The notes beneath the pieces were generated by a model. It did no database searches. It worked only from the letters and a program-made list of their open reading frames with translations, and was not told where the DNA came from. This document shows, in pieces, positions 1-11,974 of a stretch of DNA of 64,000 nt; within the stretch, counting starts at the first letter, position 1, and every line of letters begins with the position of its first letter. The position numbers were made by a program, and so were the translations under genes. The stretch is from Pelomyxa schiedti (lineage: Eukaryota > Evosea > Pelobiontida > Pelomyxidae), in NCBI GenBank assembly GCA_020536535.1, contig JAHLWZ010000682.1:35939-99938 (forward strand). The letters run 5' to 3'.

Positions 1-1
1 C

Positions 2-202
2 TTTGTTGGTCAACCAGATGACTACTTCGAAATTGTGGTGGATGAAGGATATTTTGGAACTTGTTACCACCAGCCATGTGATTGTTACTCTGATTCTCTC
101 ATCATGGACGGCATGGTGCAACAAGCCAGAGTTGGTTTGCGTGTTGCCTATGGAATCGCGGCTTCTACAGTTGTACCAGAGTGTGAAACCAACTGTATGT
201 GA
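2..202 (+). CDS. 3' end of an unknown protein (5' part outside window)
   Basis: The only open frame that looks coding here starts at base 2 and gives about 66 residues before a TGA at 200-202. The piece is cysteine-rich (C-Y-H-Q-P-C-D-C near the middle, C-E-T-N-C at the very end) and has alternating hydrophobic residues, so it may be the end of a secreted or extracellular domain. I do not recognise the family. The next gene, on the opposite strand, ends at 258, so the two are tail to tail with about 55 bp between stops. A longer reading of the region that splices on into 253-403 is not accepted, because that stretch is explained by the C-terminal exon of the phosphatase gene. Confidence 0.45.
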   Translation, partial: FVGQPDDYFEIVVDEGYFGTCYHQPCDCYSDSLIMDGMVQQARVGLRVAYGIAASTVVPECETNCM

Positions 203-257
203 CATGAATAGAGTGAAAAAAATAGTTTTTGCATTTTTTTTTTCTATTGGAGGTCAA

Positions 258-1975
258 TCAAGGGCTTTGTTGTTGCGTTTCCTCTGTCACTTTGCCCACC
301 CTTATGTACAACAGACTTGTGTGATCCACCTTTCCAGGGAAGTCTGCAGAACTATCTGGTTGACGGGCATTCGGGTTATTCAGCAGCCAGTTTCTATCAA
401 GTGAAAATGTGAGATAAGAAACGTACCAAACAGCCAAATGAAATGTAACCTTATAGGTTCAGTGGTATCCCTGCAGTACTTCAAAACTCCGTTGACAACT
501 TGCTTTGGGTCATCTATCCCACCACAGTGCTCATTGATTATTGATGTCAGTCTGTCAGAACTGTGGACACACAGTCAGGCTTACAGTAACAGCACACTAT
601 CTTAATTCATAGCATTCACATACATGAATTGTTCCTTTAGGTCTTGCAGTAGAGCGGGGAATTTGGTTGCAGCATCATCCCATGACAATCCATTCATAGT
701 AGGTGACAAGTCTTGAGGGTGTTTACCCAGATTCTTAGCATCCAGATTATCATGAACGCCATCGCTAAAAAAGGAAAGAGTCAGCGTAATAGGAACAAGG
801 ATACCCCCAATCAATGGCAGATAGATGGATATTCACCTGCACATTAAAAATACATCCCCCTCCTCCACCTCATGGCATAGAATGGTCAAGTTACGTAAGT
901 CAGGGCTGCCATCAGCTGTATGCATTCCTATCCTTCCTCCTGGGTCTCTCACACTATCCCCACGGTTTTTGAGTCTATTGAGGAAAGCTTGGTTAGATTG
1001 CACCCCAAGTGATTTGAAAGTCCTAACGTGAAATCAGGAAGAATTCGAGCTAGTCTTTTGGACCAGTGGAAAACCTATGCGGGTTGGAGTCAAAACGCAA
1101 GAGAAGGGAATGATACTTTGCAGTCTCCTACAGAAACTAGCATGCACATCCATTTAAAGGGTATCTTTTCCGACTTTTTCTTCACAATAACCTTTGCAGG
1201 AGAGGATATTACTCCAGATGCTCTAAGGCTCCCGAGTCTTGGAGCACTCCTGTTGGGATTTTCGTTATGGGAGGGTTTTAGGAGCAAGGGGAACATACGT
1301 GTGAAGTACTTTTGGGGAAGGCAGAAAAGTGTTTGACAAGGCATGCCCAAGGTTTACTGTACAGGAACTGGCAACCTGAGAAACCTCATCAAGACATACT
1401 ACGGGGGCTGATATTTCTTCCGCTCTAAATACAATCCCAGCAAGGATAGTGGTTGACCCAATGGCTTCAGTTCTAGGGATTGTAAAAAATTTGGGGAAAA
1501 TGTATACATCATCCTACGTATTATCTTGGAAGTGAGAACCAAAAATAGATCGATTCGCATGCGCCAGGGCCCTGAGTAACATCTTGCCAAGTTCTTTTAC
1601 AGTTTTTACATTTCTAGGATGGGAGGATATTAAGTAGCTGTAGTGCCTACAGAATCTACCTGCAGTATGTTTTGGAAAATTCTACAAAATTGTTGACAGC
1701 ATTAGAAGCTGCGTTCTTAGGTTTATCGCCCCAATTGCCTTTAAAAAGTTTCAAGGCTAGTTTGAGTTACAAGACTTACATCCATCTGCTAATGCAAAAA
1801 TAATTTTATCTGTTGCCAGGGATACAGAGTATTGATCACAAATGGGGTCTCCCACCTTGGGAAAACCAAAATTATGGGGAAAAAGCCGTGAATAGAATGG
1901 ACTACCTGCTTTCCAGGTGTTGTGCTTGGTGGGTATGTTGAGATGACATTTGCACAAAACGAGGGCAGTAGACAT
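258..1975 (-). CDS. PP2C-like (PPM family) protein phosphatase
   Basis: The spliced reading matches the PPM/PP2C-type phosphatase fold seen in amoebozoan PP2C-related proteins. The first exon, from the ATG at 1973-1975, carries GFPKVGDPICDQY and then FALADG. After a short intron this joins CNWGDKPKNAAS, the family's ADG-x-N-W-G metal-site region. Further exons carry LVSVGDCKV (about 1100-1130), SDGVHDNLDAKNLG (about 710-780) and a last exon with FPGKVDHTSLLYIRVGK before the TGA at 258-260. An intron starting GTATGTGAAT near 625 and one ending near 405 keep the frame open. PPM enzymes use Asp-bound Mg/Mn ions to remove phosphate from Ser/Thr; whether every metal ligand is present was not checked residue by residue. 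It begins about 110 bp downstream of the PLC-like gene on the same strand. Confidence 0.8.
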
Positions 1976-2085
1976 TGCAAACCAGAAATCGAGCTATCAA
2001 AATTCCCAATAATTGCGGATTTGGGTGCATGGGCTATTGGTATCTATGGCTCCGTGAGTGCAATAAAAAGAGCCATCGAGTTACT

Positions 2086-5000
2086 TCAGGGAGGCTGGAT
2101 ATATGCTGGTACAATGGAAAAATAATATCCGTTTTTGAAGTCAACTCGACCCTTGAGGTTTGGTGTTATGTTGTGTGTATGTAGTTTTCTGGCATACCAG
2201 ACAAAAAGGGTAGACATAGTTGGTTGGTCATCATCATGACCAACCATTTGTATTACACGATAGCCAGTTTGCATACAATTGACGGGAAGAGCATAATGTG
2301 CTATCTGAGCAATACTTCCTGTGATATTTCTTACGCCAAGGCTTATGTATCGTTAAGAGGAACAATAGCTTCTCCTTATTGTTAAGAGAAAAACCTAAAA
2401 ACGAGTACGTCAAGAGAGCTATTTTCAAGAGGAGCTTCAAACACTTGATCCCACTGGGGGTTGAATGTGCCCCCCTCTGCTCATAAGGTTGGAAAACTCA
2501 ACAAACAGGAGACTACTTTGTGGTTTAAATCGCTGGGATCTTGTGGCATCAGGCCCCAGGATTTTGACTTCCAGTGTGATTTCCAGTGGCTCAGAAATTT
2601 TTGATAACCCCCTGGCACTAGAAATCTAGAATACACTAAACAAATAAAGAGCAGTAAATAGCTAGGTTACCTTAATATGCACATAGGTGTAAACATTGGA
2701 ATTTGCTGTACTAGGAATAGTATTCTCGAAAACACAGGGATCCTTTGTCATAAACCAAGGTTTACGAACATAACCAGATGACCCATTCTGTGTGAAAAAT
2801 CCTAGTGGGAATAAGTTGGGATACCTTAAATCAAAGAATAACCATCATTTGCCCAGTGTTCGGGAGTGTTCTTATTGGGGAAGAAAGGCACGATTTGTGT
2901 GCCATGTGACCACCAGGATATGCTGCGAGGGAAATCAATATATTGAAGAACTGGAGGAGGTTGCAAACGGGTCACTGTCCGTTATAGACTTCGATGGCAG
3001 AATTGCTGTTAGGCCTGTAAAGTTGCGACTTGGAGAGGTGAGGAAAGCATAAGCAGCTTTTCTTTTGATAAAGGAGAATTACTGTGCAAGTCCAGCCCAT
3101 TCAATCCGCCCAAGTTGTTTTTCTTTGAGAACAAGAACATCCCAAGCTTTCACTGTTTTCCAACATCAAACTGTGTAAATAGAAAAATAATGATACTGTT
3201 CTCTGGCATATTAGGCAGATAGTGCCCATGGAGATAGAATAAATTTTGAAGGTCTGGGTGGGTATCTTGTGGGTGCCCCTAGCTGTTTTGTAAGAAGTAG
3301 AAGAAACAAAGAGAAGAAGAACCAGGAGAATAATTTTTCTTTGCAAAGACATAGGAGAAGGAAGAACAAGAAGTTTGGTTGGTCGTTTGGCTAAAAGATG
3401 GCCAAGTTTTTCTTGAAGTATAGTGGCCGCACCTGCCTTGTTTGACTCAACAAAGATATAATGTGGCCAAATTAAGCCTACCTGTTGCTCCTCTGTAGCA
3501 CCTCTCAAACAAATGTAGATGATAACAGGCCATCTGATGTGAAAACGCACAATAAATGACAAAAGGAAATAAATCCAATAGGAAAAGTGTACTGTGTGGT
3601 TTTGAAGGCATGGTCTTGGAGAAGTGTGACAAAGTGTTCAAACAAACAACACTGGGTCATAGGTTGCTTGTCTTTGCCTTCCACAAGACAAACTGAAATA
3701 AGTAAGAGTAGCAGCAAGCGAAAAACATGAAATCATAACCTTGGAAGAACTTGACACATCCTTTGGACAAGGCAGAAGAATACGATTCCAAGGAGCTGTG
3801 CCTTGCACTAGAATTGATAAAGTACTGGGAAAGAGGTGCACTCATATCCTAGAGTTTTCTTATTTTCCACAAGTGGTTATTTGTATTTTTGAGAATTGTG
3901 ATGGCAATTTTACTTGGTTAAGCTTATGCTGAAGTGGAGCAAAAATTGAGTTTTCTGAAGAAATGAGATATTGTTCAAATCCATCCAATTGAAGGGATCC
4001 TTCATCCCCATAGGCACCAATGATCTCTCGAGCATCACTAATAGATGATCCCTTTTCCTGAAGAACCAGTGAAAGTGAGAAACTGATACACATGGTTTAC
4101 ATTTTGGTGGTCCCGCAAGAAAGATACAAGGGAAATTTCGGACAGACTTTCACCTGGGCAAATTTGCTCAAATAAATTCACGATCTCATCTCTTCTTAAA
4201 AGCTCATAAAGTAAAATATTGAACTTTGTGAAATCAAGCCCTGGCTTATTTGCTGCCATATCCTATAAAGGACATCACAACCCATAACAAATGAAAAGAA
4301 GAGAGTAATAACATCATATAATGTCTTCAGAAGAGCCTTTGTCACTTTGACATCCCTTCAGGAAATAAATTCAAAGAAGTTAGGGAGTGTATTAGCACAT
4401 ACAGTGTTTTTAAAAGCTCCTTAACTTGCTGTCTGGTCACTAGGGCATCGTCTTGATTAGACGTAAGTGAGCACCAGGCAGTTTGAAGTAGCCTAAGTAA
4501 TGTTGTGGGAAGGGGAAATAGGGTAGTTTATCCCCCCAAACCTACTCTTTGTAAAAATTATCAACTTGGAATGTATTTACTCTGATATATTCAAAAGCTT
4601 CCACCCATTTGTCCCTCAATTCGGAACTAGAGGCAATAAAATCATGTATGGCCCTGAAGGTGGGATAAGAACATTGTGCAGGTTAGGCAAAGAACCCTTC
4701 ACGTGTAACGATGCTGAAGGATTTTGCAATAGAAGCTTCTGCTGCCATTTTGCATCTCATGAATGTGTGAGTGACTTGACCTTTATGGCATTCGGAAATC
4801 ATTGTACCATAAAATGTTACACTTCCTAAACACTTGCAGTCAGCAGGAGTGGTGTGACGAAACTTCATTACATGAAAGAGTAGTGAAAAACTGTCATATG
4901 GGACTTCACATACCCCATAGATGAACTCCGCTGTTTGACCCTGGGAAGCGGAAGAATCTGTGTTTTTGGTCTGACTCTGGCGTCGTTGGTGGTGTGATTA

Positions 5001-5759
5001 TAATGCACCGCCTGTTGTTACTGTCCACTTTCACTTCGCCCATAACAGGCACCATCTTGCGACGCCACCGCATTTGAAGGGTCATATCTGTCATCTACAT
5101 ATTGTTAGCCATTCCAGGCCAAAAAATACAAATTACATTACCAATGAAGGTGCACTAAGTGAAGAAGGTTTTGAATTTGATCTCCTCAGTAAGGCAGCAA
5201 CCGAACCCTTTCTTCCCTATGTTGTTTTTTTTTTCCCCTGTAAAAAAGAAGAAGAAGAAGAAGAAAGAGAATGACAAGGGCATTGCAGGCAAATTTATAC
5301 CCGCGTAATGATGTCATCACCAGAGGTGGTCAACACAGCTGTGGCAGTAGCCAGACCCGACGATGCCTTGGCCCCACTGCCGCCCTCGACTACACCCACG
5401 TTTGTAGTTCCACTATTGCTGCTGCTGCTGCTACTACTACTACTACTACTAGTACACGATGACGACGACGCTGTTGTGCTTGCTGTGCTTGTTGTGGCCG
5501 AGGATGATGATGATGAGGTGGTGGTGAAGGACGAGGACGGCAGAGACGACATGACGGCTCGTGGCGGGGGCGAGGTGCCTGTCCTGGTGCCCTTGCTGCT
5601 GCCTGACGAGCCAAACGAGGAGGTGGTGGAGGAGGATGAGGAGGAGGAAGGAGGGGGGGAAGGGGGGCTGTGGGAGGAGGAGGAGGTTGTGGTGGGTGTG
5701 GTGGCTGGGGATGACACTGGGCCCGAGCTGCACAGCCGTGAGGTTCGGCGGGTAGACAT
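2086..5759 (-). CDS. Phosphoinositide phospholipase C-like protein, PH-EF-X-Y-C2, probably inactive
   Basis: The ATG at 5757-5759 opens a Ser/Thr/Pro-rich tail of about 150 residues (MSTRRTSRLCSSG). Introns join this to GRKGSVAALLRRSNSKPSS and then MTDMTLQMRWRRKM, the start of a PLC-type PH domain (about 4560-5094). EF-hand-like exons follow (EIVNLFEQICPGES; LQLDGFEQYLISSENS, about 3950-4260), then X (about 3370-3845), Y (about 2750-3000) and C2 with FNPQWDQVFE (about 2430) and GYRVIQM (about 2260). In the X domain the residues aligned with the catalytic His-Asn, Glu, Asp, second His and second Glu are all replaced or deleted (INSSARHSS; GCVKFFQVCLVEGKD; PMTQCC; WPVIIYICLRG). PLC normally cleaves PIP2, so a binding or scaffold role is inferred, as for PLC-L proteins. 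The Y domain has an apparent one-base frame slip near 2824-2843. Confidence 0.8.
5395..5460. repeat. Trinucleotide tract (CTG/CTA)n coding for polyserine
   Basis: A run of CTG then CTA triplets. On the minus strand it reads AGT/AGC codons and makes a serine run in the N-terminal tail of the PLC-like protein. Similar Ser/Thr-rich low-complexity sequence continues through about 5720. Confidence 0.8.
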
Positions 5760-5946
5760 GGGGTTTTTTCCTTTCTTCTTCTTTTGGTTTTTTCTGATTT
5801 TTTTTGTTGGTTTTAAAGGTCTTTTTGTTTGGTGGAGGTTGTGATGTTTCTCCCCCCTCTCGGTTTTTTTCGAGCACAGCAACGCAGACGAAAAGAAATC
5901 TTTTCGTCAAACCCTCAAAGCCTATGATTACAACCAGGACCGAGCA

Positions 5947-7849
5947 TTAGGTTACGTCGTGGGGCTCAGTTGTTTCCAGTGCCGTGCGCTTCTTCTTGGA
6001 ACAGATTCCAAAGATCCCATAAGCCACATCCACGATAACCACCACAGCATATATTACTCCACCAGTGAGGTAGGCAACAAATAATCCACAGCACGACCAA
6101 CCTGGAACCATCAAAAAACTCATGGAAAACCCTGTGAAAGTTGTGGTTGGTATGAAGATAGAGGATTAAAAAAAAAATTACCAAGAAAAAGTGAAGTGCA
6201 ATGTAGGCCAAAGACATTCTCAGAGTCTTGAAAACTCCTGACACCTTTCTTTTTTTGTATGTCCACAATAGTATTAAAATACCTGGTTCAAAAGGTCAAC
6301 TATATCCGCGCTAAGAGGTGGTACTCATACATGACAAAAGGTGGCAGGAACCCCATTTGCAAAATTGTAGCGTAAACTGCATAGCAGAATGCAAATCCTA
6401 TCGGATCCGTGATGTTGACAAGTACCAGAGATAGTAGGATAGTGCCAAACCCAAGTATGACCATAGAGGGAATAACAAACCAGTGCCACTTGTCAAGAAG
6501 TTTTCCTAGGCATAACGTCCCGGCAATATTGAGAAGAAAACCGGCTGAAAAGACTGTACCAATAGCACCAGAACTGGTTTTTGTTGTTAGGAAGATAGTT
6601 CCGCAAAGAAAAGTGTGGTAATGCTCACTTGTATCCTAGCTCGTCTGTCATATAGAGGGGAATAGCTTCATACGTGAACCCAAAAAACATAAACGCTGCA
6701 GCAAGGTCAGCAAATGCACACCATGTTCCCGGATGTTTGGCCATGTCGAATAGTGTCACACGGTCATGACCGATAAGCTTTCTTTCCTCATCTGGGGCAC
6801 TGTTCTTGACTTCGTCAACTTGTTCCTTTTGTGGGATTTGAGCCACAGGATCCGTTCCTTCTACAGGGGGCTCACTGATAACGTCCTCTGTGAACACTTC
6901 AATTTCTTTCTTGAATGATGGTAGTGCAAGGTTCAGCAAAGTAACGAAGAAACTGATTATTGCAGCTACAATGCAAGGCAGAAAGACATCATCATTAACT
7001 TCATACAACCAACCCGAGAGAACAGGAGCAATGAGGGGGCCAAAGAAAGCCATGCTCTACATGAAATCCGTAAGTATACAGTAAATTCAAGTGGCTCATA
7101 CCTGAGATATTCCAAGTGCCCAAGGAAAGTTGTTAGAGTAAGGGTACACCAAGTAAGCTGTGCACACAGTCCAGGAAATACCAGAACCAATTCTACAGGA
7201 TATTAAGGATGGAAAGAGAAATGACAAACGCACCCTTGAAATACTCTGGAAACCATAAGTCCTGTATAAGTTGTAGCAAATGAAAATCCAAGCAAAGATA
7301 CAGATAGCACAGCAGCAGAACCAGCCATCCATCTTTCAAGAAGGTCAAATTTACACAACGCAAGAATCAAACCCACATGTTATAGTGCTGAGTGAGACTT
7401 GCAAAGTATCCAGTCGGGATCGCAGTGACCAATCCTGCAACCGCCCATATTGCCATAAATCCCCCCACTTGTGTTGTGCTCAGACTAAGTAAACAATTTC
7501 AATCGACAATCACATATATATTATTAACTATTAAATAGTCCTACCCCAAGTCAGTCTGATACGCCGGCAACAGTGGTGTTATCAGGTCGAACACACCAAA
7601 GTCCAGGATTAGTTGCACACACGTGATCCACAGGGCCCTCTCCTTCTTCCCAGCGACCAGCCTGGCGCCCCTTCGCGCCCCCCTGCACACACACTCCCAC
7701 GGAGACGCCCTGGCCTCCTGCGAGTGTGTCACTGTGTTGTCACCGTCTCCCTCGGCCTGCTGTTGTGAGGATATTGAGGTGGTAGGCGTAGGCGCAGGCG
7801 CAGACGCCGACGTGGGTGGTGGGGGTGACAAAGGTGATGTATCTCGCAT
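5947..7849 (-). CDS. Major facilitator superfamily transporter
   Basis: A multi-exon membrane transporter. The ATG at 7847-7849 opens a Ser/Pro/Thr-rich cytosolic tail with a basic stretch, followed by the first transmembrane segment (ITCVQLILDFGVFDLITPLL). Later exons give hydrophobic segments around 7260-7330, 7020-7190, 6900-7000 (FLPCIVAAIISFFVTLLNLA) and 6660-6730 (FADLAAAFMFFGFTYEAIPL). The final segment is GLFVAYLTGGVIYAVVVIVD, then a basic tail ending KKKRTALETTEPHDVT and TAA at 5947-5949. The middle loop after the sixth segment is acidic and Pro-rich (about 6780-6900), as usual between the two six-helix halves. The pattern resembles SLC18-like or other drug/amine MFS members, but the substrate cannot be told from the sequence. 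It starts 268 bp from the next gene's stop. Confidence 0.75.
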
Positions 7850-8117
7850 TGTTGGCTAACCCTCCTGAGGATCAGTGGGGCAACGTGCCGTCGGAGTAAA
7901 CGCACAAAAAAACAAAAAAAACGGATTGGGTCAATGAATGCCCTGAAGGAGAACACATTTTTTCGTGCAGTGGAAGTATTGCTGGAAGCGGCGAAAAGGA
8001 TCCAAACAACCGGGCGAACGAACAACTTGGGGGGACGGAAGAGAAAAACTGCAGGGCTGATTTATTGTAATTTATTTCGGCCACTTTTCGTTGATGAATT
8101 GCATGGAGGCTGCGACC

Positions 8118-9988
8118 CTAGAGTTTTTGCTTAGTAAGAACGTAGACTGATGTGGATATGCCGGAGTTGTCAACCTTCAGGGTTGCGTTGTAAGTGCTGT
8201 TTGTTGCTTAAAGGAAAGTGAGATGGATACCTTGAATTCTGATACAAGCCGCACAATGGGCCCAAGAGAGTCCAGAACGGACTTGACAAGGGCTCTTTCT
8301 GAGGTCAAAAAAATAACTCTTCCTTCTGGTCTTACAACCCGGATAAATTCCCGAATGACAGCAGGATATAGCTTTCTGTTGATCCGGTTGTTCCCTTATG
8401 CATTTTAGGATTTTGGTTGGATTTTACTTTTTCGCGTACCACATCTCACTCCATATGGCATGTCAGATAAAACAATGTCAAGTGAGCCTGTTCGAAGGGG
8501 TATTCTTGTTGCATCCCTGGGCCGTTTTGAGTGGTTTTCAATTAGCAGCTTGCATATACCATCGTGCAATCTCCAGGTTATGTGAGGTGATAGCTCTCAA
8601 ATTGGCTTGATTTTCGGCTGCTTTTTCCACAGATAGCCCTTCTATATCTGCCCCAAGGAAAACAGTGCGTGGCCATTGAATTGCTCCCTCTGTTGTCAAT
8701 TGTAAAGGCTCAAATATTTGTTTCATTTCTCATACCAATGGGTATAGTACCACACCCACACATGGGGTCACACACAAAGTCTCCATCAGTAATACTTGCA
8801 GCTCTTAACATACCATAGGCAATGCTGGGCTTGAGAGATGTTCGCCCTAAAGCCACTCTGTTTCTTTTGAATAGGGCTTTTCTTCCTCGGTGTGTTAATG
8901 AAAGGCCAATCCATGCATATGCTTGAATCACATGAGTGTATACTGTTTTTTGGGGTATGGGCTTAAGATGTGGCTTCCATTGAGTTTATAAACCTTCCAC
9001 ATCAAAAAATTTCAAGTTGACCTTGAAATTTGTTCATTAAAAAGTCGATAGTAAAGGTGGAAACATACTTTCCACTTAACAGAAGCTATAACACCAGCCC
9101 CAACGTTTGCTGCAATCTGTTTAGTTAGATGCATTCTACAACAAGTCTTGGGTGGCTCCTACTTGGGTGGATGTATAATTGTGGGTGCCCTCTCTGACAC
9201 AAGTCCCACGAAATGAAAGTGAAGTTGGATTGTGAAGCACTTGGGGTGGACTAAGGTGTTCAAGTGAGCTTGCTGTGACGTTGGAGTCGGCTACTATTGC
9301 TCCACTGTTATCTTGTGATGGTGGGGAAGTAGAAAGGCTCAAAGGAATTGTTTGCTTGGTAGGTGTTGATGAATCAGCCTGTGGCTTGGGTGGAACCAGA
9401 GCCTCCGCTTTCTTTGGCAAGTTACATTTTAGAGTAATTATAGAGACACACCTTCCACAATTCAACTGCGAATTCCCATGCTCTCACAGGGAATGCCCCA
9501 ACAACATTTTCGAAGTATGGCAAACCCTCATCTACTTTCTCAGGTACATCTTAAAAAGCAAGCAAATAAGCTCCCAAAATGAGGAGAAAAGGAAAATGAA
9601 CCAGATAATAAAGCTACAAATGCAAACACGTTATCTGCACACCTAGTTTGTGGGATTTAGAGAGTAAGAAAGTGACATAAATAAAAAAAAAAAAAAAAAA
9701 GCCAACCTGAGCTTGTAGACGAGCTCTATCGGCGAATCAGAAGGAACGTGGAAAATAACCGCCCCTGGTGTCTCTTCAACCGTCGCGCTGGTCGAAACAG
9801 CACGAAATACTACGGCTGAGGGGATAATCTCACTCAATTCGCGCTCCGCTATAAACTCGAGGCCTGTGGGTGCACCAAAGTGAATTGGGGGACAGGTCAA
9901 CCAACACAACGAAAGTGGGCACACCAGCAGGGCACGTCAAAAAGAACCAGTCACGTGCTGCCTGGTTCGTTCCAAATGTCACGGACAT
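8118..9988 (-). CDS. THUMP-domain tRNA (guanine-N2) methyltransferase, THUMPD3/TRMT14-like
   Basis: The ATG at 9986-9988 gives MSVTFGTNQAARDWFFLTCPAG. A roughly 57-bp intron then joins LEFIAERELSEI, the usual opening of THUMP methyltransferases. The N-terminal THUMP region is followed by a Rossmann-fold methyltransferase: LSLTHRGRKALFKRNR and LGRTSLKPSIAYGML (about 8800-8900), the SAM-binding DPMCGCGTIPIG (about 8750), DIEGLS, and the catalytic SDMPYGVRCGT (about 8430), where many relatives have (N/D)PPY or DxPFG. Family members methylate guanosine in tRNA, usually with TRMT112. The C-terminus TYNATLKVDNSG...VYVLTKQKL ends at TAG 8118-8120. The exon junction just before it (about 8190-8220) does not join in phase with a simple GT-AG reading, so the last boundary is uncertain. 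Confidence 0.8.
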
Positions 9989-10492
9989 TCGATGAGAATG
10001 ATGAAAGTGTGTTTCTGAGAAGGGAGTGGATGATGGTGGTATGTACAACATCGTCCTCGAAGCTCCTTGATTCCCTCCACCCACTCCCTTCCTAGGTACC
10101 CTGCACCCCAATCTCCGCCGCTACACTGGAGTTTGGTACCCCTGCACATATCATTTCCGTAGTTGGACAAATTCATCATCCATCAAGGGCCAGTAACTGA
10201 CCCGGTACTCTAATATAGCAATCAAACTTGCCCGAGGAAGGAAGGGACGGATTACTCTAAGGTGTATTTTGTGCCCAAGGCAACAAAAATAATCAAACCA
10301 CCAATAGCAGGGAAGTGTCGTTCAGGAAAAAAAAGACGACAACAACCCACCCATACAGTGAGTTGTTTGTTTGTTTTCTTCTTCATTTTTTTAAATGTCT
10401 GTGGTGGTGCACACACTTCGAAAAAATGCTTTTTATTTTTTTTTTGTTTTACACTGACATTTTTTCCCACACAAGTAACGTGATGAGGCCAA
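9989..10492. other. Divergent intergenic region
   Basis: About 500 bp between the methyltransferase start (-) and the next likely + gene. It contains a direct TTTTTT-rich stretch (about 10435-10465) and no open frame with convincing coding character. It probably holds both promoters and 5' UTRs; an unseen first exon of the + gene, ending in the T-rich acceptor near 10480, is possible. Confidence 0.4.
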
Positions 10493-11260
10493 ATACTGGT
10501 ACAAGTAGGCAGTCAAGCTTTATAGTAAAAAGAACTCAATTCAACGAAACAAACGAGTTTGAAAGAAGGGAGAACTGGCGTAAGGTAGCTCTCTATCGAT
10601 TGTATTTGTTTGAATCGGCGCCGATGTGTTAGTGCTATCCTCTATGATGTTTAGTCGGGATACAGATTGAAGTGCGGAGTCAGGAAATCATTACTATCTG
10701 TGATGGCGCTGTGGACAATCCATCCGGAACAGTAGACTCTGTCAGTAAAATAAAAACGGCAGCAAACACAATACAGGTTCTGGCCGACAACATCGCTGTA
10801 AACGAGGGTGGCTCTACGGTAACTGCATAATTCCTCACTCCATAGCGGCATTCTAATTCCCGCTTGACAGAAACGGCGCAGGAAGTCCATGCCTCAACCT
10901 CTTACAGAAGACCCCCCACAGATTGTGCCACACCCTCCAGGGGACCCTCCACCTGCTGTGTCTACTGTCACCGTCACCCTCACCCCCACCCCCACTACCA
11001 CTGCTACTACTACTACATCTGCTACCTCCAATTTCAACTATTCCAACATAGCCACCACAACTTTAACTGAATCACAGCGCAATAGACATCATCACCAACA
11101 CTCCACTTCACTTCCTCCACAATCTGCCATTGATGCCGTAGTACGAGGAGGGAATCAAGCTGATCAAAGAACCGCCGATTCCCCCGGTACCGTTCCTGTT
11201 GATGTGCCTGTAATAGGTTCTCCCAATCAAACAAAATCCAATCAGCCTCAACAGTCGTGA
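10493..11260 (+). CDS. Spliced Pro/Thr-rich protein of unknown function
   Basis: Proposed model with three coding exons. The ATG at 10493 gives MRPNTGTSRQSSFIV...NEFERRENW. An intron starting GTAAGG near 10580 and ending near 10656 leads to LGIQIEVRSQEIITICDG and ...VSKIKTAANTIQ. An intron from about 10789 to 10873 joins KRRRKSMPQPLTEDPPQ, after which the frame runs through a disordered Pro/Thr/Gln-rich tail to TGA at 11258-11260. Both junctions keep the frame. If the second intron is retained, the frame stops after VLADNIAVNEGG plus six residues. I do not recognise any domain. The tail resembles the disordered termini of other proteins in this window. Upstream exons may be missing. Confidence 0.45.
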
Positions 11261-11388
11261 CCTTTTCGAGTGTGGTTTGTAAGGAACCTTCTTTCAACGT
11301 TGCCTTCGCAACGAAATTAAAAAAAAAAAAATAAAAAAAAAAAAAATAACAATAAAAGAAGTTGCCTTCAGAGTTGTTATGGTTATTC

Positions 11389-11737
11389 TTATTCCATCAC
11401 CACCCCAAATCCCCTATCAAAAGGAGAAGAGAAGAAAGAAAGAAAAAAAAGCCACACATTCCCAGAGAAGGGACAGACATTGAAGCACCCATAACTTGGT
11501 CAGGCCCTACTGCCCGGTCCAGATGGCCGTTGGCAATTTTCTATCAAGGCTATCCGGCACCGACATAAACAGGGTGACGCCACTGCCCTTTGCTCCTTCG
11601 TAGTCCCCGGATCTCGGAGCGGGATGTGCGTCACTACCGTCAATGGTGACACGCCCTGCTTTTTTTGTGCTGGGGTTGATCACGCAACAGACGTGGTAAA
11701 CATCAACGGCTAAAATGGAAGGCAGGGCCTGGGACAT
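11389..11737 (-). CDS. Small unknown protein
   Basis: The ATG at 11735-11737 opens MSQALPSILAVDVYHVCCVI, followed by DGSDAHPAPRSGDYEGAKGS and GVTLFMSVPDSL. The exon ends ...TAIWTG. An intron beginning GTAGGG (about 11509) and ending TTTTGATAG (about 11414) joins QGFGVVME before TAA at 11389-11391. Without that splice the frame stops at a TAG one codon later, so the protein length barely changes (77 or about 84 residues). No family is recognised. Between this gene and the + gene ending at 11260 lies an A-rich stretch (11319-11352). Confidence 0.45.
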
Positions 11738-11974
11738 GCAAGAAACGGAAAACAATGTACACCGAGAAATTATCCACTAATCAACCGGAGCGAACCACCA
11801 ACTTCCAGGTTTGTGCCCCGGATGTCCATCTCAGCCCATCACGACTCGAAAAAGAGCACAAGAGCCAACCCGTTTAAAGGCCACCACTAGTGATGTGTTG
11901 ATTTGCAAAACATTGTTGTTCTTTTTCTTTTCCCAAACGAAATACAGTGTATGCTGTTGTTATTTATGGGTGGT

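Noticed and set aside
253-403. A + strand exon continuing the first partial gene
   Set aside because: The same bases on the minus strand give the conserved FPGKVDHTSLLY C-terminus of the PP2C-like gene, spliced in phase from upstream exons.
2470-2510. A second frameshift in the PLC-like gene at a G run
   Set aside because: A 40-bp GT-AG intron starting GTAGTCTCC joins KPQ to GGTFNPQWD in frame.
5390-5910. Separate low-complexity genes on either strand over the CTG/CTA repeats
   Set aside because: The Ser-rich frame splices in phase into the PLC-like PH domain and serves as its N-terminus.
10651-10890. A 79-residue minus-strand gene
   Set aside because: The + strand exons here join in phase with flanking exons and have better coding character; the minus frame is probably a shadow.
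11319-11352. Poly-A stretch as the tail of a retroposed element
   Set aside because: No target-site duplication or reverse-transcriptase-like sequence is adjacent; A/T runs are common in introns and spacers here.
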